Shown here: positions 1 through 6,980 of the stretch, in pieces
How positions within the stretch are numbered: position 1 is the first letter of the stretch
Layout of the letters: the number at the start of each line of letters is the position of its first letter
DNA from: an uncultured Bacteroidales bacterium
Lineage (GTDB): Bacteria > Bacteroidota > Bacteroidia > Bacteroidales > JAUNSR01
Assembly (NCBI GenBank): GCA_947074165.1
Contig: CAMTOT010000098.1
Location: 1 to 9,485 of the forward strand
Direction of reading: 5' to 3'
Length of the DNA stretch: 9,485 bases
Made by a program: the position numbers and the translations under genes
Notes under the pieces: generated by a model
What the model was told of the DNA's origin: nothing
The model's input: the letters and a program-made list of their open reading frames with translations, nothing else
Database searches by the model: none

Positions 1-45
1 GATAATGAGCGGTGACTGGAGTTCAGACGTGTGCTCTTCCGATCT
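1..45 (+). other. Illumina P7-side adapter with i7 index (artificial)
   Basis: Not genomic. Positions 12-45 match the TruSeq read-2 adapter exactly, ending in GCTCTTCCGATCT. Positions 4-11 (AATGAGCG) are where the i7 index sits, and the reverse complement CGCTCATT is, from memory, TruSeq HT index D703. Positions 1-3 (GAT) are the end of the P7 flow-cell sequence. Genomic sequence starts at 46. Confidence 0.98.
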
Positions 46-548
46 AGAAAAAGAGCCTGGAGCAGATGTCGAGTGACTTCTCTTTTTGTAAATACATCAG
101 GAATGGTCATACGGCGTCTCAGCATTGCGTAATAATCAAGAAAAGTATCAAGATTTTCACGGTTAAAGGCCGTTACCGGATTTCCATGCAGATAAAGAAA
201 TGTGTTTATCGAGTTGCTCAACTCTATGTTTGAGTTACTAAGAAAGTTTCTCGACATAAGTATAAACCTTCCTTCAAAATCACTGCTTATGCTAAAAAGC
301 TGAAGAATTTTTTCAGGAAGAAAAATAGCTGAATCATTTTTTTTGATAGTGTAGCTTTTCAGATCTATTCCGATCTCAACACTTCCGTTAAGGCATATCG
401 CTACAATAACACAATCTATTCTTGTGGGGAAATCAAATAAAGGGACATCATGTATATCATCAAACACAGCGAAATCATCGGCAATGGTTTCAATCTCTTT
501 GTAATTTTTGATAGTGCTGATGTCTATTTTGATTTTATTTTCTTCCAT
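46..548 (-). CDS. AraC-family transcriptional regulator, N-terminal part (C-terminus cut by adapter)
   Basis: This open frame begins at an ATG on the minus strand (base 548) and stays open for 167 codons until it runs into adapter. The protein begins MEENKIKIDISTI. A beta-rich, cupin-like sensor section (about residues 25-110) contains the segments VAICLNGSVEIGIDL and NDSAIFLPEKILQLFS, which are typical of Bacteroidota AraC regulators. A helical linker follows, ending KREVTRHLLQALF (residues 155-167), the helix that normally precedes the DNA-binding domain in this family. The two helix-turn-helix motifs, expected in about the next 120 residues, are missing because the insert ends here. Family assignment therefore rests on the sensor domain and linker alone. 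The start is supported by a Bacteroides -7 box at 575-582 and by the lack of an upstream in-frame alternative. The inverted repeat flanking its promoter recurs upstream of the TonB receptor operon, which makes this protein the obvious candidate regulator of that operon. The ligand is unknown; a porphyrin or iron-related signal is only an inference. Confidence 0.82.
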
Positions 549-549
549 A

Positions 550-611
550 ACAGTATATAGTGATTTATTCAAAGCAAACTTAATAAATCGATTACAATCA
601 CTATATACTGT
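550..611. promoter_or_regulatory. Inverted-repeat operator flanking the araC-type gene promoter
   Basis: A perfect 16-bp inverted repeat: ACAGTATATAGTGATT at 550-565 and its reverse complement at 596-611, with a 30-bp spacer that holds the -7 box of the regulator gene. The outer arm covers the expected -33 region and the inner arm lies in the short leader next to the start codon. A regulator bound to both arms would enclose the promoter, which fits autorepression. A weaker third half-site (TTTCACTATAA) lies at 632-642. The core 9-mer recurs as an inverted pair at 9169-9188. Confidence 0.65.
575..582 (-). promoter_or_regulatory. -7 box of the AraC-family gene
   Basis: Read on the minus strand, 582 to 575 is TAAGTTTG, a full match to the Bacteroides sigma-ABfr -7 consensus TAnnTTTG. 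It lies 26 bp before the start codon. No TTTG is found at the usual -33 distance; that position is occupied by one arm of the inverted repeat, so the promoter may be intrinsically weak or controlled through that arm. Confidence 0.55.
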
Positions 612-699
612 ATAAATATATTAACTATCAATTTCACTATAACCCGATTATTTTTAAACTTATAATGATAGTTGTTCAATATAAATTTACCATGTCTTC

Positions 700-727
700 A
701 ATAATACAGGCATAATAATACAAGCAT
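700..727. repeat. Two-copy 14-bp tandem repeat at the end of the lipoprotein gene
   Basis: AATAATACAGGCAT (700-713) is followed directly by AATAATACAAGCAT (714-727), with 13 of 14 bases identical. The second copy runs into the stop codon of the lipoprotein gene (727-729, minus strand). No convincing GC-rich terminator hairpin is visible between this gene and the AraC gene, so read-through is possible. Probably a local slippage duplication; no function is claimed. Confidence 0.6.
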
Positions 728-1479
728 TATTTCTTTTTAAATATCAGAGTTCCTTTTTCTGTTGTTACAAAAAGAGTTTTTGTCTGTTCGTTATACATTG
801 CTGTATGTCCTAAATGAGGGTTGAATGTCAGATAATTGAAAAACAATCTGTTACCAGAGCTCATTAGCCAGCTTCCTGTAGTTTTTGTTTTGATGTCGTT
901 GCTTTCTGATTTATACGTGAATTTATAATCACTGCCCAAAACAAGAGTGGATTTAGTATCAATGAAACTACTCATTGAGCATTCCCATGTGCCGGCAATT
1001 ACATCATCCTTGTTGCACTCTACATTCATCTGCATATCATTCAGATATGTCATGACCAGAATATATGGATAGGCTGCTGTCTCATTGTTATTGTTTATAA
1101 AATAACCTCTAAACTGTACATATACTTTTCCTCCCGTGCTGCCGGTCATATCTTTATATCGTTTTACAACGTTTTGATAATCTCCTTTTTCAGTATCGAT
1201 TGGTATATACGTAGCGCTGTTGCAATCATAGAAGTAAGTGACTCCTTCTCTGATATCAAATATTCCGCCAAAATAAAAATTAGACTCTTGTGGTAATACA
1301 GGTCCTAATCCCATCATATTCGGATCTCTTGCCGGTGACACTTCGGGAGTCATATTAACATCCTGTCCCGCTACATCTTTAGGAGTATCCTGCATAGATG
1401 TTTTGTTCATTGTACACGAGAAAAAGGCAGTTACGGCAATCAGGATTGCGGCTGATTTTTTTAAAATGTTATTTTTCAT
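727..1479 (-). CDS. NlpE-like lipoprotein (putative)
   Basis: A 250-residue secreted lipoprotein. Residues 1-21 form a signal peptide (basic start, hydrophobic core AAILIAVTAFF) followed by the lipobox FFSC, so Cys22 is the likely lipidated residue. No acidic export signal of the K-(D/E)2 type follows the Cys, which suggests a periplasm-facing anchor. Residues about 66-127 (FYFGGIFDIREGVTYFYDCN, then a GDY...Y motif and a VYVQFRGYF strand) resemble the OB-like part of NlpE/CutF copper-stress lipoproteins. Residues about 160-250 (AGTWEC..., ending TLIFKKK) look like a small lipocalin-like barrel of the kind found in NlpE N-terminal or META-type domains. If so, the domain order is opposite to E. 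coli NlpE. Its role may be envelope-stress or metal sensing, but the CXXC metal motif is not evident. It faces away from the MmcQ gene across a 120-bp gap. The lipoprotein call is firm and the NlpE relationship is moderate. Confidence 0.6.
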   Translation of the reverse strand: MKNNILKKSAAILIAVTAFFSCTMNKTSMQDTPKDVAGQDVNMTPEVSPARDPNMMGLGPVLPQESNFYFGGIFDIREGVTYFYDCNSATYIPIDTEKGDYQNVVKRYKDMTGSTGGKVYVQFRGYFINNNNETAAYPYILVMTYLNDMQMNVECNKDDVIAGTWECSMSSFIDTKSTLVLGSDYKFTYKSESNDIKTKTTGSWLMSSGNRLFFNYLTFNPHLGHTAMYNEQTKTLFVTTEKGTLIFKKK

Positions 1480-1532
1480 AATTCACTTACAATTGATTAT
1501 ACTCTTTTTAATAAAACGAGTGGCTCATGTCA

Positions 1533-1563
1533 GTTGTTCATTAACTATTATATATTAAATTTG
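1533..1563 (+). promoter_or_regulatory. Bacteroides-type promoter for the MmcQ/YjbR gene
   Basis: The -7 box TAAATTTG at 1556-1563 matches TAnnTTTG fully. A -33 element GTTG at 1533-1536 (3 of 4 bases of TTTG) lies 19 bp upstream, the normal spacing. The leader to the ATG at 1600 would be about 30 nt. Confidence 0.6.
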
Positions 1564-1599
1564 TGATATATGATTTATTAAGTAATATAAAATGATTTT

Positions 1600-1959
1600 A
1601 TGGAAGTAGATCAGGCGCTTGAATTTTGTAATTCGCTTAAATATTCGGAATGTGAGTATAAAGAAGCATGGGAGTCTTACGTACTGAAAGTAGGAGAAAA
1701 GGTTTTCGCTTTTATTCCTGAAAACTATGATTCGGTGTATTATATTATGCTGAAATGTGATCCTGAAGAGGCTGTGTCTTTACGTGAGAGCTATGAAGGT
1801 GTTGAGCCGGCATATCACATGAATAAAAAACATTGGAATATGGTCAGACTAAAGAGTGATGTTTCAGACAAAGAGATAAAAAGAGAGATAGAAAACTCTT
1901 ATAATCTGGTTTATAATAAACTCACAAAGCGTGTGAAGGAAGAGCTAAGAGAAAAGTAG
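1600..1959 (+). CDS. MmcQ/YjbR family protein
   Basis: A 119-residue cytosolic protein of the MmcQ/YjbR (CyaY-like fold) family. The family hallmarks are clear: a KVGEKVFAFI strand (residues 30-38), LKCDPEEAVSLRESY (51-65) and the signature YHMNKKHWN (72-80), followed by a C-terminal helix pair ending KLTKRVKEELREK. The length is typical for the family. E. coli YjbR is described as a double-wing DNA-binding-type fold, but no pathway is established. The start is supported by the upstream promoter and by alignment to the usual N-terminus. The secreted esterase gene follows after 63 bp on the same strand and could be read from the same promoter. It has no evident functional link to the porphyrin operon. 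Confidence 0.88.
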   Translation: MEVDQALEFCNSLKYSECEYKEAWESYVLKVGEKVFAFIPENYDSVYYIMLKCDPEEAVSLRESYEGVEPAYHMNKKHWNMVRLKSDVSDKEIKREIENSYNLVYNKLTKRVKEELREK

Positions 1960-1973
1960 CATCCATATGAAAG

Positions 1974-2007
1974 TTTAAAGATAAAATGTAATACTATACT
2001 ATATTTA
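1974..2007 (+). promoter_or_regulatory. Possible weak promoter for the esterase gene
   Basis: TATATTTA at 2000-2007 matches the -7 consensus TAnnTTTG at all but the last base. A TTTA at 1974-1977 is a partial -33 element with a rather long 22-bp spacer. It would drive the hydrolase gene separately from the upstream MmcQ gene. The region is very AT-rich, so a chance match is possible. Confidence 0.3.
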
Positions 2008-2022
2008 ATACCATATAATAAA

Positions 2023-2877
2023 ATGAAGAAGATAAAATTATTGAGTGTGTCTTTGCTCTTTGCACTGTGTACTATGGTATCCGGACAAAATAAAAAGTAT
2101 CAGGATATTAAACTATGGGAGAGTGGCTATACTGTGACAAATGGTAAGGAGAAAGAAATGAAAGACGGAGTACCGGTTAGTGCTGCCGAGATGAGAGTTT
2201 ATCCTGTATCAAAAGATAAAGCTAATGGTAAAGCTGTTATAATACTTCCCGGAGGCGGATATTCGCATCTTGCTGTAAATCATGAAGGATATGATTTCGC
2301 ACCTTTCTTTAATAATGAAGGTATAACGGTATGTGTACTCAAATATAGAATGCCTTTTGGCAACAGGGCAGTACCTTTTGCCGATGTGGAGGAAGCTATG
2401 AGAATTGTAAAGGAAAATGCTTCTGAATGGAATATTGACGTTGATAAAATCGGTGTTATGGGATCGTCGGCCGGAGGACACCTTGCTTCTACATACGCTA
2501 CTAAATGTAAAGAAGATCTTGCTCCGGCATTCCAGATTTTACTTTACCCTGTCATATCTATGCATGAGGGAGTTACTCATAATGGTTCGCGAAGAAACCT
2601 TCTTGGAGAAGAACCGTCAAAGGAGCTGATTGATTCTTATTCAAATCATAATTGTGTGACTGATAAGACACCCCGTGCGTTTATAGCTTTATCTAACGAT
2701 GATAAAGCGGTTATACCTGAAAACGGTATAAATTATTATCTGGCTTTAAGTCGCTGCGGTGTTGATGCCTGGGTAAACGTTTATCCTACAGGTGGACATG
2801 GTTGGGGCAACAGGGATAATTTTAAATATAAAACAGAGTTTATTTCTTCCCTTAGAGAGTGGTTAAGATCTTTTTGA
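2023..2877 (+). CDS. Secreted alpha/beta-hydrolase, acetyl-xylan-esterase-like
   Basis: A 284-residue enzyme with an N-terminal signal peptide (residues 1-21, ...LFALCTMVSG before Gln22), so it is probably periplasmic. The alpha/beta-hydrolase landmarks are complete: oxyanion-loop motif PGGGY (76-80), nucleophile elbow GSSAGG with Ser149, an acidic residue in SNDDKAV (Asp226 or Asp227), and catalytic His259 in GGHGWG. This motif set is typical of the BD-FAE/acetyl-esterase branch often found in Bacteroidota polysaccharide degradation, where such enzymes remove acetyl or other ester groups from glycans. No glycoside hydrolase or SusC/SusD pair lies nearby in the window, so the substrate cannot be inferred from context. 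The gene ends just before a strong bidirectional terminator and converges with the porphyrin operon. The fold and catalytic triad are well supported; the specificity is not. Confidence 0.88.
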   Translation: MKKIKLLSVSLLFALCTMVSGQNKKYQDIKLWESGYTVTNGKEKEMKDGVPVSAAEMRVYPVSKDKANGKAVIILPGGGYSHLAVNHEGYDFAPFFNNEGITVCVLKYRMPFGNRAVPFADVEEAMRIVKENASEWNIDVDKIGVMGSSAGGHLASTYATKCKEDLAPAFQILLYPVISMHEGVTHNGSRRNLLGEEPSKELIDSYSNHNCVTDKTPRAFIALSNDDKAVIPENGINYYLALSRCGVDAWVNVYPTGGHGWGNRDNFKYKTEFISSLREWLRSF

Positions 2878-2894
2878 TGGTATGCGCTATAAAG

Positions 2895-2941
2895 AAAATG
2901 AGCCGTGTAGTTCTTTTACGAATCACACGGCTCATTTTTTT
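2895..2941. terminator. Bidirectional intrinsic terminator between convergent genes
   Basis: A perfect 14-bp stem, AAAATGAGCCGTGT (2895-2908) with ACACGGCTCATTTT (2925-2938), closes a 16-nt loop. A run of seven T (2935-2941) follows on the plus strand. On the minus strand the stem is followed by a shorter U tract. It lies 17 bp after the esterase stop and 12 bp beyond the stop of the porphyrin operon, so it can end both transcripts. Confidence 0.9.
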
Positions 2942-2953
2942 ATAGAGAGTATA

Positions 2954-4381
2954 TTAACTTCTGCTAATAATCTCTTTAGCGATATTTGTAGCTTGTTTTA
3001 TTCTGTCTGCCATTCCGATACCATCTCTTATATTTCCGGCAAGAAATAGTCCGTTGAAATTTTTCTGAATACTTTCGATAGCTTCAAGTCGCTCTTTTGT
3101 CGATGCTTCATACTGAGGTATGGCATACTTATGACGAAATAATTTAATGAACTTTACACTTGCCGTATCTGGTATATAAAGCATTGTGTCAAGATTTTTC
3201 TCAATAAGCGCTCTTATATTTTCATCCGACATCTCTAAAAGAGTATGATTTTTCTTACCTCCTAAGAAGAATGAAAATAGCACGCAATCTTCAGGAGCTC
3301 GTCCGTCAAAACAAGCGGAAGGATATAAAATGCCCAGCACGTTTCTTTTTTCAATTGAAGGTACAAGTCCGCCGAAAGCCATGTAATCATTCTGATCGAT
3401 GAACGATAGCCCTACAGCCGCCTGAAGTACAGGCGCGTATTCAAGTGATGATATATATTTCATCTGCTCATTCTCAACAAACGGAAGTAAATTTTTAAGC
3501 TCATAAGCGCCTACCGTAGTGACAATATTTGCTGCCGTAATCTCAACAACCTCCTCAGGAGTATTGTATCTTATTCTCCAACCTCCATTATAAGGCTCAA
3601 TATTAATGTCCTTAACATTGAGAGAGATATTATCTTTACCTACCGCAGAGGCAATAGCCTTAGGTAAAGTTTCAAGTCCTCCTTCGGCTGAAAAAATATC
3701 TTTTGTCGCTTTTTTGTCCCGCTCCGTTTTATGTTTGCCTGAAAGAGCAAATGACCCTTTTATGAATGACCCATAGTTCTGCTCAAGATTATACAGTTTG
3801 GGAAGAGCGTATTTGGTTACAAGTGTTTCCGGATTGCCGGCATATACTCCAGACAGAAACGGATCGCATGCGTAATCAAGATATGATTCGCCCATACGTC
3901 TTCTTACCATATCAGCTATAGATTCATTTGGATTAATTCCTTTTTTTCGAAACGGCTCTCCAAGAATTCTCATTTTATCAGAGAAAGAGAAAAGTGGAGT
4001 AGTCAATCCGCTTATTATACCTGATGGAAGTGGTTTAAAATTCGCGCCTTTCCAAATCAAGCGTTTTTTTGCCTTTTTATTGCCGGTCTGTATCTTACAT
4101 TCCGGAGCAAGAGCTTCAAAAAGCTCAGCCACTTCAGGGTTAGAAATTACACCCGTATTTGGACCCGATTCATAAATAAAACCTTTGTCATTATAAGTTT
4201 TTATCTGTCCGCCCACACGAGAGTCTTTCTCAAGTACAAGAACCGTTTTATCCCCTTTTAGAAGATTAAAAGCTGTAGTAAGACCTGTTATTCCGGCACC
4301 TATTACTACTACATCACGGGCAAATTTATTATTGTCTGTATTTGATGTACTTGTCTCGTTTTTTATAAATTCTTCGTTCAT
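2954..4381 (-). CDS. hemG: Protoporphyrinogen oxidase (HemY-type, FAD)
   Basis: A 475-residue flavoenzyme that oxidises protoporphyrinogen IX to protoporphyrin IX, the penultimate haem step. After a hydrophilic 22-residue N-terminal extension comes the FAD-binding fold VVVIGAGITGLTTAF (GxGxxG at residues 28-33), with Glu51 of LEKD expected to bind the ribose, and RVGGQI (55-60). Middle-domain landmarks include PSGI, LDYACDPFLSGVYAGNPETL and SAEGGLETLP. The C-terminal FAD motif is LAGNIRDGIGMADRIKQA. All of these fit the monoamine-oxidase-like PPO family (TIGR00562 type), not the flavodoxin-like E. coli HemG. Length fits the family. No membrane segment is seen; these proteins usually associate peripherally with the inner membrane. 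It is the last gene of the operon and starts 12 bp after the hemN stop. Characterised relatives use O2 as electron acceptor, which is odd for a probable anaerobe. Oxidation of coproporphyrinogen III (CgoX-like) is an alternative, but adjacency to HemN favours protoporphyrinogen. Confidence 0.88.
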   Translation of the reverse strand: MNEEFIKNETSTSNTDNNKFARDVVVIGAGITGLTTAFNLLKGDKTVLVLEKDSRVGGQIKTYNDKGFIYESGPNTGVISNPEVAELFEALAPECKIQTGNKKAKKRLIWKGANFKPLPSGIISGLTTPLFSFSDKMRILGEPFRKKGINPNESIADMVRRRMGESYLDYACDPFLSGVYAGNPETLVTKYALPKLYNLEQNYGSFIKGSFALSGKHKTERDKKATKDIFSAEGGLETLPKAIASAVGKDNISLNVKDINIEPYNGGWRIRYNTPEEVVEITAANIVTTVGAYELKNLLPFVENEQMKYISSLEYAPVLQAAVGLSFIDQNDYMAFGGLVPSIEKRNVLGILYPSACFDGRAPEDCVLFSFFLGGKKNHTLLEMSDENIRALIEKNLDTMLYIPDTASVKFIKLFRHKYAIPQYEASTKERLEAIESIQKNFNGLFLAGNIRDGIGMADRIKQATNIAKEIISRS

Positions 4382-4393
4382 CTTAGTCGTTAG

Positions 4394-5761
4394 TTACACC
4401 GGCTTTGAAAAAGATTTATCACTGTTGATAAGTAGTTTATCAAGTGACGCGGCTACATTTCTCACAAAACCGGCAGCCTGAGGCAATACCTCTATTTTAT
4501 TTTCATCTAAGTTTATAAGTCCGTCATTGACAAACTCATTAAGCTTGTTTATATCGTAATTCAACGCAGCTTTTATTTCTTCTGTACCAATATTTAATAT
4601 TGAAGAAAGATAATTCCAGTCTGCTTTTCCATTACACATCAACGCTGCTATAACCTCTCCGGTTATTTGTTCATCACTATTCAGTATATAACCCTTGGCA
4701 ACGGAAAGAGTTCCGGAATTAATGTCATTTATGTACTTGTCGATATCTTTGGTGTTTTGCACATAAGCACCGGTTAGCTGACTTATAGCTGTCACGCCGA
4801 ATGCGTATACCTGTCCGGTCGTACGGCGCGTACAATATCCCTGAAAGTTTCTGTGAAGAATACGTTCCTGCAAGGCGACATAAAGCTCATCATTCTCTTT
4901 TACAAAATGGTCTATACCTATAGTTTTATAGCCGTTGTCTGATAATATATTTTTTGCCGATTCAAATATTGCGGCCTTTTTCATATTGTCGGGCAAACCC
5001 TCTTTTTCAAGTTGTAGCATTAGCTTATTTACCCACGGTACATGAGCGTAAGAGAACGTAACGACCCTGTCTGGTGACATATTAACACCTTTACTTATTG
5101 TTTCGGCAAAACTATCCGGGGTCTGATGAGGCAATCCGTAAATAAAATCCATATTTACTCCCGCTCCGGCATCTCTCAATAAACTTACTATTTCGTCAAC
5201 TCCTATAAGAGATGGTCGTCGGTTTACTGATTTAAGTACCTTTTCGTCAAAGTCTTGTATGCCGAGACTGAATCTGGTGAAACCTGAGTGAGATAATTCC
5301 TGCCAATCATTTATGCTGAGATAACCGGGATGACACTCTATCGCGATTTCCGGATTTTCTATTGTCTCAAACCTGAAAAGCAGAAATTCATTAAGTTCCC
5401 GAATATATTTCACGGGGATAGAAGTGGGACTTCCTCCTCCATAATGTATCTGAGAAATTTTGCGCGAAGAGTCAAGTCGGGATATGACCATAGTAATCTC
5501 CTTCTTAACGGCTTCAATGTAAGCACTGATTTTGTCTTCGCTGCGCATAGCAAAAGAGTTGCATCCGCAGTAATAACAAAGATGCCGACAGAAAGGGATA
5601 TGTATGTATATTGAAATATGTGAAGGACTTAGTGAGTTTGATTTATCAATAGCGTTGATATAATCATCATTACCAATTGTATCTGAAAAGAAATTTGCCG
5701 GTGGATAACTTGTATATCTCGGCACCGGGACATTATACTTGTCCAACAGCCTTTGGTTCAT
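4394..5761 (-). CDS. hemN: Oxygen-independent coproporphyrinogen III dehydrogenase HemN
   Basis: A cytosolic radical-SAM enzyme that decarboxylates two propionates of coproporphyrinogen III to vinyl groups, giving protoporphyrinogen IX. With the start at 5761 it is 455 residues, close to E. coli HemN (457). The N-terminus carries the HemN signature RYTSYPPANFF (15-25). The cluster motif is HIPFC..LCYYCGC, with Cys58, Cys62, Cys65 and the extra Cys67 that marks true HemN as opposed to the HemW paralogue. Tyr52 corresponds to the SAM-stacking Tyr56 of E. coli. Other matched blocks are HYGGGSPTS, FSLGIQDF, MDFIYGLPHQTPDSF, GIDHFV and HRNFQGY. The frame stays open upstream to 5863, but the longer start lies inside the transporter gene and adds residues with no family counterpart, so MNQRLLDKYNVP is preferred. 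Its start overlaps the end of the MFS gene by 29 bp in another frame, which implies translational coupling. Confidence 0.95.
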   Translation of the reverse strand: MNQRLLDKYNVPVPRYTSYPPANFFSDTIGNDDYINAIDKSNSLSPSHISIYIHIPFCRHLCYYCGCNSFAMRSEDKISAYIEAVKKEITMVISRLDSSRKISQIHYGGGSPTSIPVKYIRELNEFLLFRFETIENPEIAIECHPGYLSINDWQELSHSGFTRFSLGIQDFDEKVLKSVNRRPSLIGVDEIVSLLRDAGAGVNMDFIYGLPHQTPDSFAETISKGVNMSPDRVVTFSYAHVPWVNKLMLQLEKEGLPDNMKKAAIFESAKNILSDNGYKTIGIDHFVKENDELYVALQERILHRNFQGYCTRRTTGQVYAFGVTAISQLTGAYVQNTKDIDKYINDINSGTLSVAKGYILNSDEQITGEVIAALMCNGKADWNYLSSILNIGTEEIKAALNYDINKLNEFVNDGLINLDENKIEVLPQAAGFVRNVAASLDKLLINSDKSFSKPV

Positions 5762-6950
5762 AAATTCTCTCTTTATTGAGTACGAAGGTAACAAATAAGA
5801 GTGAGAACAGCGCGAGTCCTGTCTCAAAAATATAAAGTCCGTTATATCCGTGTATATCGGCAAGCTTACCTCCGAATATGGTTATCAATATTCCGCTTAG
5901 GTGACTTATTACTATCTGGACAGTAAAGTCAGTGCCCTCGCATCCTCGTCTCACACAATTCATAGCCGTAGTGTTGAGCGCTACAGCCGATAGGCCGTAA
6001 GTACCCCATAGCATTGCTATTCCTATATATATGGCGCTTATGGTTGGAGTAGACAAAGACATTATATAAAAATATAGCGTCGAGACTATCATAAGCGTAG
6101 CAAAAAGAATTCTTGCTTTCACTATCCCGATATTTCTAAGAATAAATCCACCTAAAAAAGCCGTGCAAAAACCTATAGATGTACCGAATACACCGGATAT
6201 TATCCCGATCTCTTTCATGTCATACCCAAGGTCAACGAGATATGGTTTAATCATAGCAAGTATTCCTATCAGACCTGAATAAAATGTAGTAAGAAAAACA
6301 ACCTGCTTCCAGATACCTTTTTGAGAGAAAAACTTTATGTATTCACCCGCTTTAGGCTTATCCTTCATTGATTCCGTATCAAGACCTTCCCCTTTGAAAA
6401 AGTATATCGGTACAATGGCGATAAGAATAAACAGGGCAAGAATAGGTAATAGGTAATTCCAGCCAATAGAGTTAAATATAAGCAGCAATAGTCCACCTCC
6501 TATCATTGATCCGCCGAATCCTCCCATTGATTGCATGCTGTTTAGCAAACCTTTGTCTTTTTTCTTAAACGAAAGAATAGCAAGAGCGTCTGTAGATATA
6601 TCCTGAGTGGCGGATGCCACGAAAGATAATATTATAAGTGCCATTATTAAATTGAAGTTCAAGCTGAAATCAAGAAATGAAACACCGAATATTATTATAG
6701 CATATATAATTTCAGAACTAAATATCCATCTTTTGTAATGACTTAGTTTTGTTGAGCTTGAGTCAATGAGAGGCGACCATATAAATTTTAATATCCAGGG
6801 CAGTTTGATTAACTGCAGCATACCTATTGCCGATAACGAAAAATTTTCCTGCCTCATCATAACAGGTATGACAGTGGCAAAAAAACTCATCGGTATACTT
6901 TGTGCTATATATAGAGAAAAAAATGTAAACAGTTTTTTGAAATTCTTCAT
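5733..6950 (-). CDS. MFS permease, RhtX/FptX/AmpG-like (putative porphyrin or siderophore importer)
   Basis: A 405-residue integral membrane protein with about 12 hydrophobic helices. The start, LYIAQSIPMSFFATVIPVMMR followed by SAIGMLQLIKLPWILKFIWSPLID (about residues 13-63), is the hallmark of the AmpG/RhtX/FptX branch of the major facilitator superfamily. Members of that branch bring muropeptides or iron-siderophore complexes across the inner membrane. Later segments such as SMGGFGGSMIGGGLLLLI and GIISGVFGTSIGFCTAFLGG fit the same fold. The gene begins 30 bp after the TonB-receptor stop, and its last 29 bp overlap hemN, so it is the middle gene of an import-plus-haem-synthesis operon. The natural inference is that it passes a substrate delivered by the TonB receptor into the cytosol. 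Given hemN and hemG downstream, that substrate could be a coproporphyrin-type compound; a siderophore is the main alternative. The MFS call is secure and the substrate is inferred. Confidence 0.85.
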   Translation of the reverse strand: MKNFKKLFTFFSLYIAQSIPMSFFATVIPVMMRQENFSLSAIGMLQLIKLPWILKFIWSPLIDSSSTKLSHYKRWIFSSEIIYAIIIFGVSFLDFSLNFNLIMALIILSFVASATQDISTDALAILSFKKKDKGLLNSMQSMGGFGGSMIGGGLLLLIFNSIGWNYLLPILALFILIAIVPIYFFKGEGLDTESMKDKPKAGEYIKFFSQKGIWKQVVFLTTFYSGLIGILAMIKPYLVDLGYDMKEIGIISGVFGTSIGFCTAFLGGFILRNIGIVKARILFATLMIVSTLYFYIMSLSTPTISAIYIGIAMLWGTYGLSAVALNTTAMNCVRRGCEGTDFTVQIVISHLSGILITIFGGKLADIHGYNGLYIFETGLALFSLLFVTFVLNKERIYEPKAVGQV

Positions 6951-6980
6951 TTTCAGGATGTTGTTTTGTTCTTAATCAAC

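Noticed and set aside
1480..1500. Sigma70-like TATAAT on the minus strand before the lipoprotein gene
   Set aside because: No matching -35 at normal spacing, and the Bacteroidota primary sigma factor uses a different consensus.
2209..2481. Minus-strand open frame of 90 codons within the esterase gene
   Set aside because: Antisense shadow of a gene with complete catalytic motifs; its product is low-complexity and matches no family I recognise.
4671..4690. Further copy of the operator motif inside hemN (ATCACTATTCAGTATATA)
   Set aside because: Only 8 of 9 core bases match, no inverted partner arm is present, and it lies in well-conserved coding sequence; probably chance.
4394..5761. HemW (haem chaperone) as an alternative to HemN
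   Set aside because: The fourth cysteine (CYYCGC), RYTSYPPANFF and HRNFQGY are HemN features absent from HemW.
5762..5863. N-terminal extension of hemN giving a 489-residue protein
   Set aside because: It lies inside the 3' end of the permease gene, has no counterpart in the HemN family, and the family N-terminus fits the ATG at 5761.
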